Positions 17,233 to 24,870 of a stretch of DNA of 52,618 nucleotides are shown in pieces. The stretch spans positions 1 through 52,618 of the forward strand of contig JAHEJN010000017.1 in assembly GCA_024638845.1 (NCBI GenBank), in the 5' to 3' direction. The position numbers and the translations under genes were made by a program. Numbering within the stretch: the first letter of the stretch is position 1; each line of letters opens with the position of its first letter. The DNA is from Acidimicrobiales bacterium. GTDB lineage: Bacteria > Actinomycetota > Acidimicrobiia > Acidimicrobiales > JAHEJN01. Below the pieces are notes generated by a model. That model worked only from the letters and a program-made list of their open reading frames with translations. It did no database searches and was not told where the DNA came from.

Positions 17233-18044
17233 TGGAGGTCGTCGATTTCGGCCTTGCCACCGACCGGCGCACCGTCGGACACGATCCGCCCGCTCGACAG
17301 CTCGATCACCCGGTCGGCCACCCTGGCGATCTCGCGGTTGTGGGTCACCACCAGGACGGTCATTCCCGATCGGGCCTGCTCCTCGAGGACCCGGAGGATC
17401 TGGATACCGGTTCGGAAGTCGAGCTCGCCCGTGGGCTCATCGGCCAGCAGTATCGGATTGCCTGTCGCCAGCGCCCGAGCGATGGCGACGCGCTGTTGCT
17501 CGCCGCCCGACAGCTGGTGTGGGAAGTGATGAAGCCGTTCGGCCAGTCCGACCTGGGCCAACGCTGCCTCGGCCAACGCCGAGGAATCGGCGCGCTGGGC
17601 GGCATCGGCGCCGAACCTCACGTTCTCCAGCGCAGTCAGTCCGGGAAAGAGGTTGAACGTCTGGAAGATGAAGCTGACGGCGTGGCGTCGGAGCGCGGCG
17701 CGGTCGCGCCGCGACGCACCGCTCGACTCGACGCCGGCCACGCGTACCGTGCCCGAAGTGGGGACGTCGAGCGCGCCGATCATGTTCAACAGCGTCGTCT
17801 TGCCGCAACCGGATGGACCCACGATGGCGACGAATGCGGCTTCGTCGACGTGCAGATTGATGCCGTCGAGGGCCGTCACCTCGACCGCACCCACCTGGTA
17901 CTGCTTCGTCACGGCGTCGAGGTCGATTCTCGTGCCCGCATGCCCGACGCGAGCGTCCACGCTGGCCGCTCCGGGACCCGCGGCCTGTTCCCCTTCCGGC
18001 ATGCGCTCAAGGATGGTCCTTCGAGGCGCTCGCATCCAGGGCAC
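17226..18044 (-). CDS. MacB/LolD-type ABC ATPase
   Basis: About 272 residues. Walker A GPSGCGKTT, Q-loop FIFQTFNLFPGLTALENV, signature LSGGEQQR, Walker B ILLADEPTGELD and switch VVTHNREIA are all intact and match the LolD/MacB/FtsE class. The conserved fold starts about residue 38, so the true start may be GTG 18044, ATG 18035 or ATG 18002; GGGGA lies 5 bases before the GTG. Pairs with the FtsX-type permease downstream. Confidence 0.88.
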   Translation of the reverse strand: MPWMRAPRRTILERMPEGEQAAGPGAASVDARVGHAGTRIDLDAVTKQYQVGAVEVTALDGINLHVDEAAFVAIVGPSGCGKTTLLNMIGALDVPTSGTVRVAGVESSGASRRDRAALRRHAVSFIFQTFNLFPGLTALENVRFGADAAQRADSSALAEAALAQVGLAERLHHFPHQLSGGEQQRVAIARALATGNPILLADEPTGELDFRTGIQILRVLEEQARSGMTVLVVTHNREIARVADRVIELSSGRIVSDGAPVGGKAEIDDLQW

Positions 18045-18121
18045 AAGGTCCCCGGCTCTCCCTCGGTCGAACCCGGCTACCTCGACCTGGGCCGAGCTCC
18101 CACATGACCGACGAGGGCCGC

Positions 18122-18127
18122 TATGTT
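18122..18127 (+). promoter_or_regulatory. Leaderless -10 TATGTT
   Basis: TATGTT lies 6 bases before ATG 18134, which decides the start against the upstream in-frame ATG 18104. Confidence 0.5.
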
Positions 18128-18133
18128 CCGGCC

Positions 18134-19294
18134 ATGACCGACGCCGTCACGCCTTTCGAGATCGCGGTCGGCGATGAGCAGCTGGTGGACCTTCACGAGC
18201 GGCTCGCCCGTACCCGGTGGCCCGAGGCCGAGACGGTCGAAGACTGGAGCCAGGGTGTGCCCCTCGGGTATCTCCGCGAGGTGTGTGAGTACTGGCGCAC
18301 CTCGTATGACTGGAGGGTGCGAGAGGCGGCACTCAACCGCTTCCCACAATTCCGTACCGTGCTGTCGGGCGGGGGAGACGAGCCACTGGCGATCCACTTC
18401 CTCCATGTGCGGTCGCCCGCCCCCGACGCGCTCCCGCTGATCCTCACCCACGGGTGGCCCGGCTCGACCACGGAGTTCATGGAGGTGGCCGGACCACTCA
18501 CCGATCCCGAGGCCCACGGTGGCGATCCGGCCGACGCCTTTGACATCGTGGTGCCCTCGTTGCCCGGGTTCGGGTTCAGTGGCAAGCCCACCCGTGCCGG
18601 GTGGCACGTCGACCGCATCGCCCGGGCCTGGGACGAGCTGATGGTTCGGCTCGGCTACGAGCGCTACGGAGCCCAGGGCGGCGACTGGGGCTCGCTCATC
18701 ACCACCCGGATCGGCGCGCAGAACCTCGGGCACTGTGTGGGCGTCCACGTCACGATGGCCCTGGCCGGGCCGGCGCCGGAGCACTACGACGATCTCACGC
18801 CCGAGGAGTTGGACCTCATCGGTCGGTTCGCACACTACGCGGAGCATGAGTCGGGGTACTCGAAGCAGCAGCAGACTCGGCCGCAGACCCTCGGATACGG
18901 GTTGGTCGACTCACCGGCCGGCCAGGCGGCATGGATCCTGGAGAAGTTCTGGGCGTGGACCGACAACGACGGCCTGCCCGAAGACGCCGTTTCTCGCGAC
19001 GAGCTGCTCGACAACGTGATGATCTACTGGCTCAACGACACCGCAGCGTCGTCGGCGCGTCTCTACTGGGAGAGCTTCAGCGAGTTCACCGCAGGCGACA
19101 TGGTCGTCTCGTTGCCGGCTGGGATCTCGCAGTTCGCCAAGGAGATAACCGGCGCATCGCGGCGATGGGCCGACCGTGTCTTCACCGACATCTGCCACTG
19201 GAACGATCTCGACCGGGGTGGACACTTCGCAGCCCTCGAGCAGCCGGAGCTCTTCGTCGACGAGGTGCGGGCGTCGTTTCGTCACGTCCGCTGA
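18134..19294 (+). CDS. Epoxide hydrolase, alpha/beta-hydrolase fold
   Basis: 386 residues. N-terminal EHN segment (FEIAVGDEQLVDLHERLARTRWPEAE) followed by the hydrolase core: oxyanion HGWPGS (106-111), nucleophile D184 in QGGDWGS, and C-terminal catalytic His in GGHFAALE. Asp in the nucleophile position is diagnostic of epoxide hydrolases rather than esterases. Opens epoxides to diols, probably for detoxification or degradation. Standalone gene. Confidence 0.9.
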   Translation: MTDAVTPFEIAVGDEQLVDLHERLARTRWPEAETVEDWSQGVPLGYLREVCEYWRTSYDWRVREAALNRFPQFRTVLSGGGDEPLAIHFLHVRSPAPDALPLILTHGWPGSTTEFMEVAGPLTDPEAHGGDPADAFDIVVPSLPGFGFSGKPTRAGWHVDRIARAWDELMVRLGYERYGAQGGDWGSLITTRIGAQNLGHCVGVHVTMALAGPAPEHYDDLTPEELDLIGRFAHYAEHESGYSKQQQTRPQTLGYGLVDSPAGQAAWILEKFWAWTDNDGLPEDAVSRDELLDNVMIYWLNDTAASSARLYWESFSEFTAGDMVVSLPAGISQFAKEITGASRRWADRVFTDICHWNDLDRGGHFAALEQPELFVDEVRASFRHVR

Positions 19295-19354
19295 GCAATA
19301 CAGCTCAGCAAGGTGCCCATGGCAGAATTGTCGGCTGGCGAACCGCGTGACGGA

Positions 19355-19360
19355 TAGAGT
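19355..19360 (+). promoter_or_regulatory. Possible -10 TAGAGT before the FAD oxidoreductase operon
   Basis: TAGAGT is followed by a leader of about 40 bases. The leader holds a tiny frame from ATG 19377 (MIPPICVE, stop 19401-19403) that ends just before GTG 19406, with GGAG at 19397-19400. A leader peptide is possible but unproven, and the -35 is weak. Confidence 0.3.
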
Positions 19361-19405
19361 GCGAGCTCTCGTGGGCATGATTCCTCCAATCTGTGTGGAG
19401 TAGAC

Positions 19406-20620
19406 GTGAAGGTTGCGGTGCTGGGCGCGGGTCTGACTGGCAGTCTCGTCGCATTGGAACTGGGGTCGTCGGGGCATCGCGTCACGCTGTACGACCGTCA
19501 GTCGCTTCCGTTTTCCGGCGCGAGCCTCTCCTGCGAGGGGAAGATTCACCTTGGCTATGTCTACGCGCTGGATACCAGCCAGAAGACTGCGACAACCATG
19601 TTCCGCGGGGCCGCATGCTTCCAACCGCTCGTGGAGAAATGGACGGGTCGCGAGCTGTTCGACAATCACATGTCGGATCCCTTTCTTTACGCGGTACCGA
19701 ATGACAGCCTTTCGACCGTCGAGGAGATCCGCGGGCACTTCGACGAAGTGTCGATGGGCATCACGGCGATGGCGGCCGACAAAGCTCTTCCGCTCGTCGA
19801 CGCGCGATGGGAGGAGATGACCCGTGATGACCTGGCATCGATCTTCGATCCATCCGAGGTGGTGACGGCGTTCCGTACGCGCGAACGCGCGATTGACACT
19901 GAAGCTCTGGCTGACGCCTTGCGAGCCGCGCTGGCCGCATCACCCCGCCTGGAACTCAGCATGGAGACCGAGATCTCGGCCGTTGCCAAGGAATCCAAAG
20001 GCCTGCGGGTGTCCGGAACGGTTGAGAGCGGGCCATTCAGCGAGAGCTTCGATGTCGTGGTCAATGCGCTCTGGGAACACCGCATCCACATCGATGCGAC
20101 TCTCGGGCTGCCGGTGGAGCGTCCGGTTGTTCACCGGTTCAAGTTCGGCCTGTTCACCCGTGACCCGAAGGTGCTCGAGAACACCCCGAACGTCACGTTC
20201 CTCATTGGGCCCTTCGGCGACACCGTTACCTTTCCCGATAATGCGTATGTATCGTGGTATCCGGTCGGGCTCGTAAGCCAAGAACGGGCGGTTCGCCCTG
20301 CCCGACAGGATTTCATCCTGTCGGAGGCGGATCGGCGTGACATCATTCACGGCACGGTTGGCAATCTTCGCCGCTTGATGCCCGTCGGCGGAGCGAACTT
20401 GGACGAAGATCCTGCGCTCTGGAGGCTCAAGGGTGGCTTCGTCACGGCATGGGGCCAAAGTGGCATCGAAGATGCTCAGAGCGAGCTCCACAACCGGTAC
20501 GACGTCGGTGTGTTCTCCAATGGCAATTATCACTCCATCGATACGGGGAAACTGACCACTGCACCGATGTTCGCGGCAGAAGCCTGCGCTCGCATCAACG
20601 CGAGGAACACGGCCGCATGA
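19406..20620 (+). CDS. FAD-dependent oxidoreductase, DAO-like
   Basis: 404 residues from GTG 19406 with GGAG 5 bases upstream. N-terminal Rossmann FAD motif VLGAGLTGSLVALELGSSGH (4-23) and acidic end of beta 2 at YDR; C-terminal VFSNGNYHSIDTGK is where DAO proteins close the FAD site. Substrate unknown. The stop overlaps the ATG of the next gene (ATGA, 20617-20620), so it works with a glycosyltransferase-methyltransferase fusion, perhaps on a sugar or on a cell-surface or secondary metabolite. By eye the codon use is less GC-rich than in the neighbours, a hint of transfer. Confidence 0.78.
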   Translation: MKVAVLGAGLTGSLVALELGSSGHRVTLYDRQSLPFSGASLSCEGKIHLGYVYALDTSQKTATTMFRGAACFQPLVEKWTGRELFDNHMSDPFLYAVPNDSLSTVEEIRGHFDEVSMGITAMAADKALPLVDARWEEMTRDDLASIFDPSEVVTAFRTRERAIDTEALADALRAALAASPRLELSMETEISAVAKESKGLRVSGTVESGPFSESFDVVVNALWEHRIHIDATLGLPVERPVVHRFKFGLFTRDPKVLENTPNVTFLIGPFGDTVTFPDNAYVSWYPVGLVSQERAVRPARQDFILSEADRRDIIHGTVGNLRRLMPVGGANLDEDPALWRLKGGFVTAWGQSGIEDAQSELHNRYDVGVFSNGNYHSIDTGKLTTAPMFAAEACARINARNTAA

Positions 20621-22563
20621 CGGTGACCGTCTGTATTCCGGCCTACCGCGCCGGAGCGTTCATTGTCGAGACCGTCGGGTCCGTCCTTCGACAAAGTCAC
20701 GATGATCTGCGCGTGGTCGTTGCCGTCGATCCGCCCAGTGATGGCAGTCGGGATGATACGGCGGACGCCCTGGAGGCATTTCGGTCCGACCGGCGACTGT
20801 CTTGGCATGTGAATTCACGTCGTCTGGGTTGGGCCCAGAACGTGAATTCTCTCGTCGATCATGTGAAGACGCCCTACTACGCGTTCCTGCCCCATGACGA
20901 CATCTGGTGTCCCAACTATCTCGAGGTACTCCTCGAGGCGATCAACGCACGGCCCGAGGCGGTGGTGGCTTACGCCGACTCCTTACGTTTCGGTGATTCA
21001 GATCCCGTGCGCGTCGGAGTTGATCTTCGGTCTGGTGAGGACAGGCTCAGAGGCCTTCTGCGTTTCCTGATCCAGGGCACAGAGGCACACATGTGGCGAG
21101 GAGTTTCGCGGACCGAAGCGCTGCACGAGATCGGAGGCTTTCCGATCGACGGGCACAAGGGCTTGGTCGTCGAGTGCGAGTACTCTCTTGCGCTCTTTGG
21201 CGCTGGGACGGTCGTCCACGTTCCGCGAACGCTGTACTTCAAGAGGATCTATGAGCGCATCATCGTCTCTGCGTCCCGTGAACGCATGACGCAGCCGCTT
21301 CCCGAGCGCGTTGAAGGGTGGGAGGAACACGATCGCAGAATGACGCGGCTGCTCGAAAAGGCGCTGGCTGACACAAAGGCGACGTCAGAGCAGGCCACTT
21401 TGTGTCATGCGGCCAAGGACGCGGCCCTCGTGCGCAGGCGTCAGCAGTTCGTCGGGAAGACCTTGGAGGCGCGGCATCTCGAGCGCATTGCCGCGGCGCT
21501 CTCCGCGTGCGCTGATTCGAGTGATCCACTGGCTCCGGAAGTCGCGGCCAATCTGCATCTCGTTCTGCAGGTCCATTTCGAGAGCGTGGGCGACAGCACG
21601 AGCGCGAACGAGGAATCCCGAAAGGCGTGGACCGTCGCACCCAACTCCGCCGCGGCGGTCCTCGCGCACGCCAAGGCGCTGGATCGGGACAATCGTCCCC
21701 TCGAGGCGTTAGAGCGCGCGAGCGAAGTGATCAGGCTGTCGCCTCGAGACGAAGCGATGGTGGCGCACGCGCTCATCCGACAGATCTACGACAAGCTGCA
21801 ATGGACAGCCCCTTTCCATGCAGACGTGGCTAACCCGTCCACGGAGGATGGAACCGCCGTGACTCGCCCTCATCCCCGGCACCTGGATCCCAGCGTTGAA
21901 GTAACCAGAGGGGTGCGTCCCTATCTCGAGGTGTTGAGCGACTTGCACGCCGTACTTGCCCCGAAGAAGTATCTCGAGATCGGGGTGAGGCATGGGGCCA
22001 GCCTCGCATTGGCGACGTGTCCTGCCATCGCCGTTGATCCGGTACCGGAGACGGGGACTCTTCCATCGAACGTGAAGCTCCATCGTTGCACCAGCGACGA
22101 CTTCTTTCTGATCCACGCGAGCAGTGCGATGCGGGGCGAGGTCGATCTCGCCTTCATCGACGGGGTGCATCTCGCCGAGTTCGTGTACCGAGATTTCATC
22201 AACGTCGAACGGATCATGGCTCAGAATGGCATGATCGTCATCGACGATGTCTATCCCAACCATCCCATTCAGGCCCGCCGAGTGCGTACTTCACAGGTGT
22301 GGACGGGGGATGTGTGGCGCTTTGCCCTGTTCCTGGAATCCAACCGACCGGATCTCGAACTGACGTGGCTGGACACGGCACCTGGCGGCTTGCTGATGGT
22401 CTCCAATCTCTCACCGGTCGATGATCGTCTCCGGGAGATGTATGACGCCACTGTGCGCGAATGGGCGGCGCAGCCAGATGTGGCCCCTCCTCGATCCATA
22501 CTCTCCCGTGAACATGCCATCGCCCCGACCCGTGACGTCCTTTTGCGACATTCGAAACGGTGA
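20617..22563 (+). CDS. Fusion: GT2 glycosyltransferase, TPR-like region, class I methyltransferase
   Basis: 648 residues. Residues 1-230 are a family-2 glycosyltransferase: VTVCIPAYRAG at beta 1 and a DXD-like HDD at 93-95. Residues about 280-410 are helical with a TPR-like pair (AWTVAPNSAAAVLAHAKAL, ALERASEVIRLSPRDEAM). From residue about 440, YLEIGVRHGASL and DLAFIDGVHLAEFVYRDF mark a CmcI-like/methyltransf_24 Rossmann domain with VIDDVYPNHP. A sugar may be added and then methylated by one polypeptide. It overlaps the FAD oxidoreductase gene. An upstream frame to 20449 is antisense/overlap noise. Base composition appears lower in GC than the window. Confidence 0.82.
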   Translation: MTVTVCIPAYRAGAFIVETVGSVLRQSHDDLRVVVAVDPPSDGSRDDTADALEAFRSDRRLSWHVNSRRLGWAQNVNSLVDHVKTPYYAFLPHDDIWCPNYLEVLLEAINARPEAVVAYADSLRFGDSDPVRVGVDLRSGEDRLRGLLRFLIQGTEAHMWRGVSRTEALHEIGGFPIDGHKGLVVECEYSLALFGAGTVVHVPRTLYFKRIYERIIVSASRERMTQPLPERVEGWEEHDRRMTRLLEKALADTKATSEQATLCHAAKDAALVRRRQQFVGKTLEARHLERIAAALSACADSSDPLAPEVAANLHLVLQVHFESVGDSTSANEESRKAWTVAPNSAAAVLAHAKALDRDNRPLEALERASEVIRLSPRDEAMVAHALIRQIYDKLQWTAPFHADVANPSTEDGTAVTRPHPRHLDPSVEVTRGVRPYLEVLSDLHAVLAPKKYLEIGVRHGASLALATCPAIAVDPVPETGTLPSNVKLHRCTSDDFFLIHASSAMRGEVDLAFIDGVHLAEFVYRDFINVERIMAQNGMIVIDDVYPNHPIQARRVRTSQVWTGDVWRFALFLESNRPDLELTWLDTAPGGLLMVSNLSPVDDRLREMYDATVREWAAQPDVAPPRSILSREHAIAPTRDVLLRHSKR

Positions 22564-22576
22564 CCGAGCCCGCAGC

Positions 22577-24415
22577 TCAGCGAGGCGCACCGCAGTCGAG
22601 CCGGGCGTAGTGGATGGTGTCGAATCGGGAACGGAAGCTCGAGATGTCGGCCTGCAGTGCCTCTGGATCCGGGGTGGCGAGGGCTCGAGCGATCAGCTCG
22701 GCGAGAGCGTCCATGTCGTCGGGCCCGGCCCCCCAGCGGACGATCTCGTTGGTGCCGATGCGTAGGCCGTCGTCGAGCCCACTGGGCAGTCCGATGGCCG
22801 ACGTCAGAAGGTTGGCTCGGCGAAGGAGCTTGGCGAGATGGTGGCCGCCGCCGAGCGGGCGCGCGTCGAGCGCGAACGCATGCGACAGCGTGGCGGGCCG
22901 GCCGTCTCGGTACACCGCTACTCGGGCGCTGGACAAGGAAGCGGCGAGCCGTGCCGCGCTCTGCACCATTGCCCCTGCATAGCCGATTCCGTACTCGAGC
23001 CAGTCGAGCAGCGTGACGGCCAGCGCCGCCGTCTTGCCCACATCGAAGTTCGCCGTGAGGCCGGGGAAGGCGATGGCATCGACCCGCTCGGCGATGGCTG
23101 CGTCGTTGGTCACGAGAAGCCCCGACGGCGGGCCGGCCAAGCTCTTGTACGTGCTCATCGTCATGATGTGCGCGCCCTCGTGCAGAGGGTTCGGCCAAGC
23201 GTGGCCGGCGATGATGCCCGACAGGTGCGCTGCATCGAAGAGCACCTTGGCGCCGACGGCATCGGCGACGGCGCGGATGCCTTCGACATCGTGGTGGGTG
23301 AGGTTGAGGCTCGACCCGATCGAGATGACCTTCGGACGGATCCGCTCGGCCATGGCGCCGAGGGCCTCGGCGTCGATGGTGTACCGCTCGGCGTCGATGG
23401 GCGCGTCGTGGATGTCGAGTCCGTACAGGCCGGCCGCCCCTGCCGGATGATGGGTCACGTGGCCCGCGATCGTGGCCGGGGGAACGATGATCGAGTCGCC
23501 GGGCCGGGCGCAGGCCATGAACGCGTAGAGGTTGGCCATCGCGCCGGACGGAACGCGGATCTCTGCGTACCCTGCGTCGAACACCGTGGCGGCGAGCTCG
23601 GCCGCGATCACCTCGATCTGTTCGATCGCCTCGAGCCCCATCTCGTACTTGTCGCCGGGGTAGCCGAGCGACGTCCGCGTGCCGAGACCCGAACCCAGGG
23701 CCGCTTCGGCCCGTGGGCTCATGGTGTTGGTAGCCGGATTCAGATTGACGCACTCGACGTCGTGAATCCGTCGATTCTGCTCGATCAACGAGTCGAGGGA
23801 CTCGGCCAACATCTCAGCGGTCGTTGCGTCGGCTGCGGCTGCGATCGTCTGTACTCGTGCTTCAGACGTCTCGGGCACCCATGAACGGACCCGAAGCGAT
23901 GGCGGTCGAGTGCGAACGGTGGTCTGCCAGATCTCCTCTCCCTCGTCGTCGACCTCGCCCGTGCGCTCGAAGCCGTTGGCCTCGGCGACGCGCTGTGAGG
24001 CCATGTGCCCGGGATGGATGTGCGCGACGAGCTGTTCGATGCCGTTGGTCCTCAACCAGCCGCACATGGCGCGAGTGGCCTCGGTTGCGAACCCCTGACC
24101 CTGCCAGTCGACGCCGATGACCCAGGCCACATCGGCGGTGTTTCCGGTCACCGTTGCCTGCACGAACCCGATGGCGTCGCCGGTTTCGACGGCGCGCAGG
24201 ATCCAGTTGTGCCACTGTTCTCCGGGATCGAGGCTGCCGCGAACCAGCGCCTCGTACCGCCCGGTCAAGGTTTCGATGTCGGGCGGCTCGCCGCGCGTAT
24301 AGCGGTACAGCTTCGCGGCCGACAAGGTCATGACCATCTCCGCGGCATGGGCGACTCTCAACGGTTCGAGTCGGAGCCGATGGGTCACCAGAGGCTCGGT
24401 GCGGAGGGGTGGCAT
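22577..24415 (-). CDS. GNAT acetyltransferase fused to a serine-hydroxymethyltransferase-like PLP enzyme
   Basis: 612 residues. Residues 1-175 form a GNAT domain of the RimJ/RimL type (THRLRLEPLR at the start, acetyl-CoA loop QGQGFATEA, GFERTG near its end). Residues about 185-612 are a full-length SHMT-like domain: LNPATNTMSP, LGYPGDKYEMG (SHMT: YPGKRYYGG), FDAAHLSGIIAG, and the PLP lysine K424 in TMSTYKSLAGPPSG (SHMT normally has THK). The changed active-site residues suggest a relative of GlyA with a different substrate. Fusion is by a single uninterrupted frame. It converges with the GT fusion 13 bases away. Confidence 0.85.
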   Translation of the reverse strand: MPPLRTEPLVTHRLRLEPLRVAHAAEMVMTLSAAKLYRYTRGEPPDIETLTGRYEALVRGSLDPGEQWHNWILRAVETGDAIGFVQATVTGNTADVAWVIGVDWQGQGFATEATRAMCGWLRTNGIEQLVAHIHPGHMASQRVAEANGFERTGEVDDEGEEIWQTTVRTRPPSLRVRSWVPETSEARVQTIAAAADATTAEMLAESLDSLIEQNRRIHDVECVNLNPATNTMSPRAEAALGSGLGTRTSLGYPGDKYEMGLEAIEQIEVIAAELAATVFDAGYAEIRVPSGAMANLYAFMACARPGDSIIVPPATIAGHVTHHPAGAAGLYGLDIHDAPIDAERYTIDAEALGAMAERIRPKVISIGSSLNLTHHDVEGIRAVADAVGAKVLFDAAHLSGIIAGHAWPNPLHEGAHIMTMSTYKSLAGPPSGLLVTNDAAIAERVDAIAFPGLTANFDVGKTAALAVTLLDWLEYGIGYAGAMVQSAARLAASLSSARVAVYRDGRPATLSHAFALDARPLGGGHHLAKLLRRANLLTSAIGLPSGLDDGLRIGTNEIVRWGAGPDDMDALAELIARALATPDPEALQADISSFRSRFDTIHYARLDCGAPR

Positions 24416-24465
24416 GGGCCCAGCTTGCCAGATCGAATGAGATCCATCCGGCCCGTGTGGGTGTC

Positions 24466-24484
24466 GTCAAACGACCTGTCAAAC
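24466..24484. repeat. Direct repeat GTCAAAC, 12 bases apart
   Basis: GTCAAAC occurs at 24466-24472 and 24478-24484 between the divergent GNAT-SHMT and DUF4242 genes. One DNA turn separates the copies, as in sites for tandemly bound regulators such as BTAD/SARP proteins. Confidence 0.4.
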
Positions 24485-24509
24485 ACTCCTGCTGTTGGCT
24501 GGTGGCAGC

Positions 24510-24532
24510 GGTTCGGCGACCAGCGCCGAACC
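24510..24532 (+). promoter_or_regulatory. Perfect 9-bp hairpin in the DUF4242 leader
   Basis: GGTTCGGCG / CGCCGAACC with an ACCAG loop, 20 bases before ATG 24553. There is no T tract, so it is a leader structure or operator and not a standard terminator. Confidence 0.45.
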
Positions 24533-24552
24533 CCCACCGAAGGGATCAACTG

Positions 24553-24804
24553 ATGTCACTGTTCATGGACGTTCACAACATCGAGGGCGGCGTTTCGGCC
24601 GATGATGTGGCGGCGGCCCACGAAGCCGACCTCGCCACCCAGGGCGCCTACGGCGTCAACTACCTTCGTTACTGGGTCGACGAAGAGGCGGGCAAGATCT
24701 TCTGCCTCGTCGACGCGCCCGACGCCGAGGCCGCGAACACCGTGCACCGCCATGCCCACGGGCTCGTCGCCGACGAGATCTACCCGGTGAGCGAGCACTC
24801 GTAG
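24553..24804 (+). CDS. DUF4242 (SCO4226-like, nickel-binding) small protein
   Basis: 83 residues with GAAGGGA before the ATG. FMDVHNI at the start, a VNYLRYWVDEEAGKIFCLVDAPDAEA core and HRHAHGLVADEIYPV at the end match DUF4242, a ferredoxin-like fold whose Streptomyces member SCO4226 binds nickel. Several His residues and one Cys are kept. Biological role unknown. A BTAD regulator gene follows 66 bases later on the same strand. Confidence 0.82.
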   Translation: MSLFMDVHNIEGGVSADDVAAAHEADLATQGAYGVNYLRYWVDEEAGKIFCLVDAPDAEAANTVHRHAHGLVADEIYPVSEHS

Positions 24805-24870
24805 GATCAGTCGGGCGCGGATGCGATCGCTGATGCTCGAACGGCGCGAACGTGGGACGATCGGGGAACG

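Noticed and set aside
14629-17529. Open frame of 966 codons on the plus strand
   Set aside because: It is antisense to the intact FtsX permease and ATPase genes, has no recognisable domain, and arises from the GC-rich third codon positions.
19295-19405. Small RNA in the gap before the FAD oxidoreductase
   Set aside because: No stable hairpin with T tract or conserved fold is visible; a leader with a weak promoter is enough.
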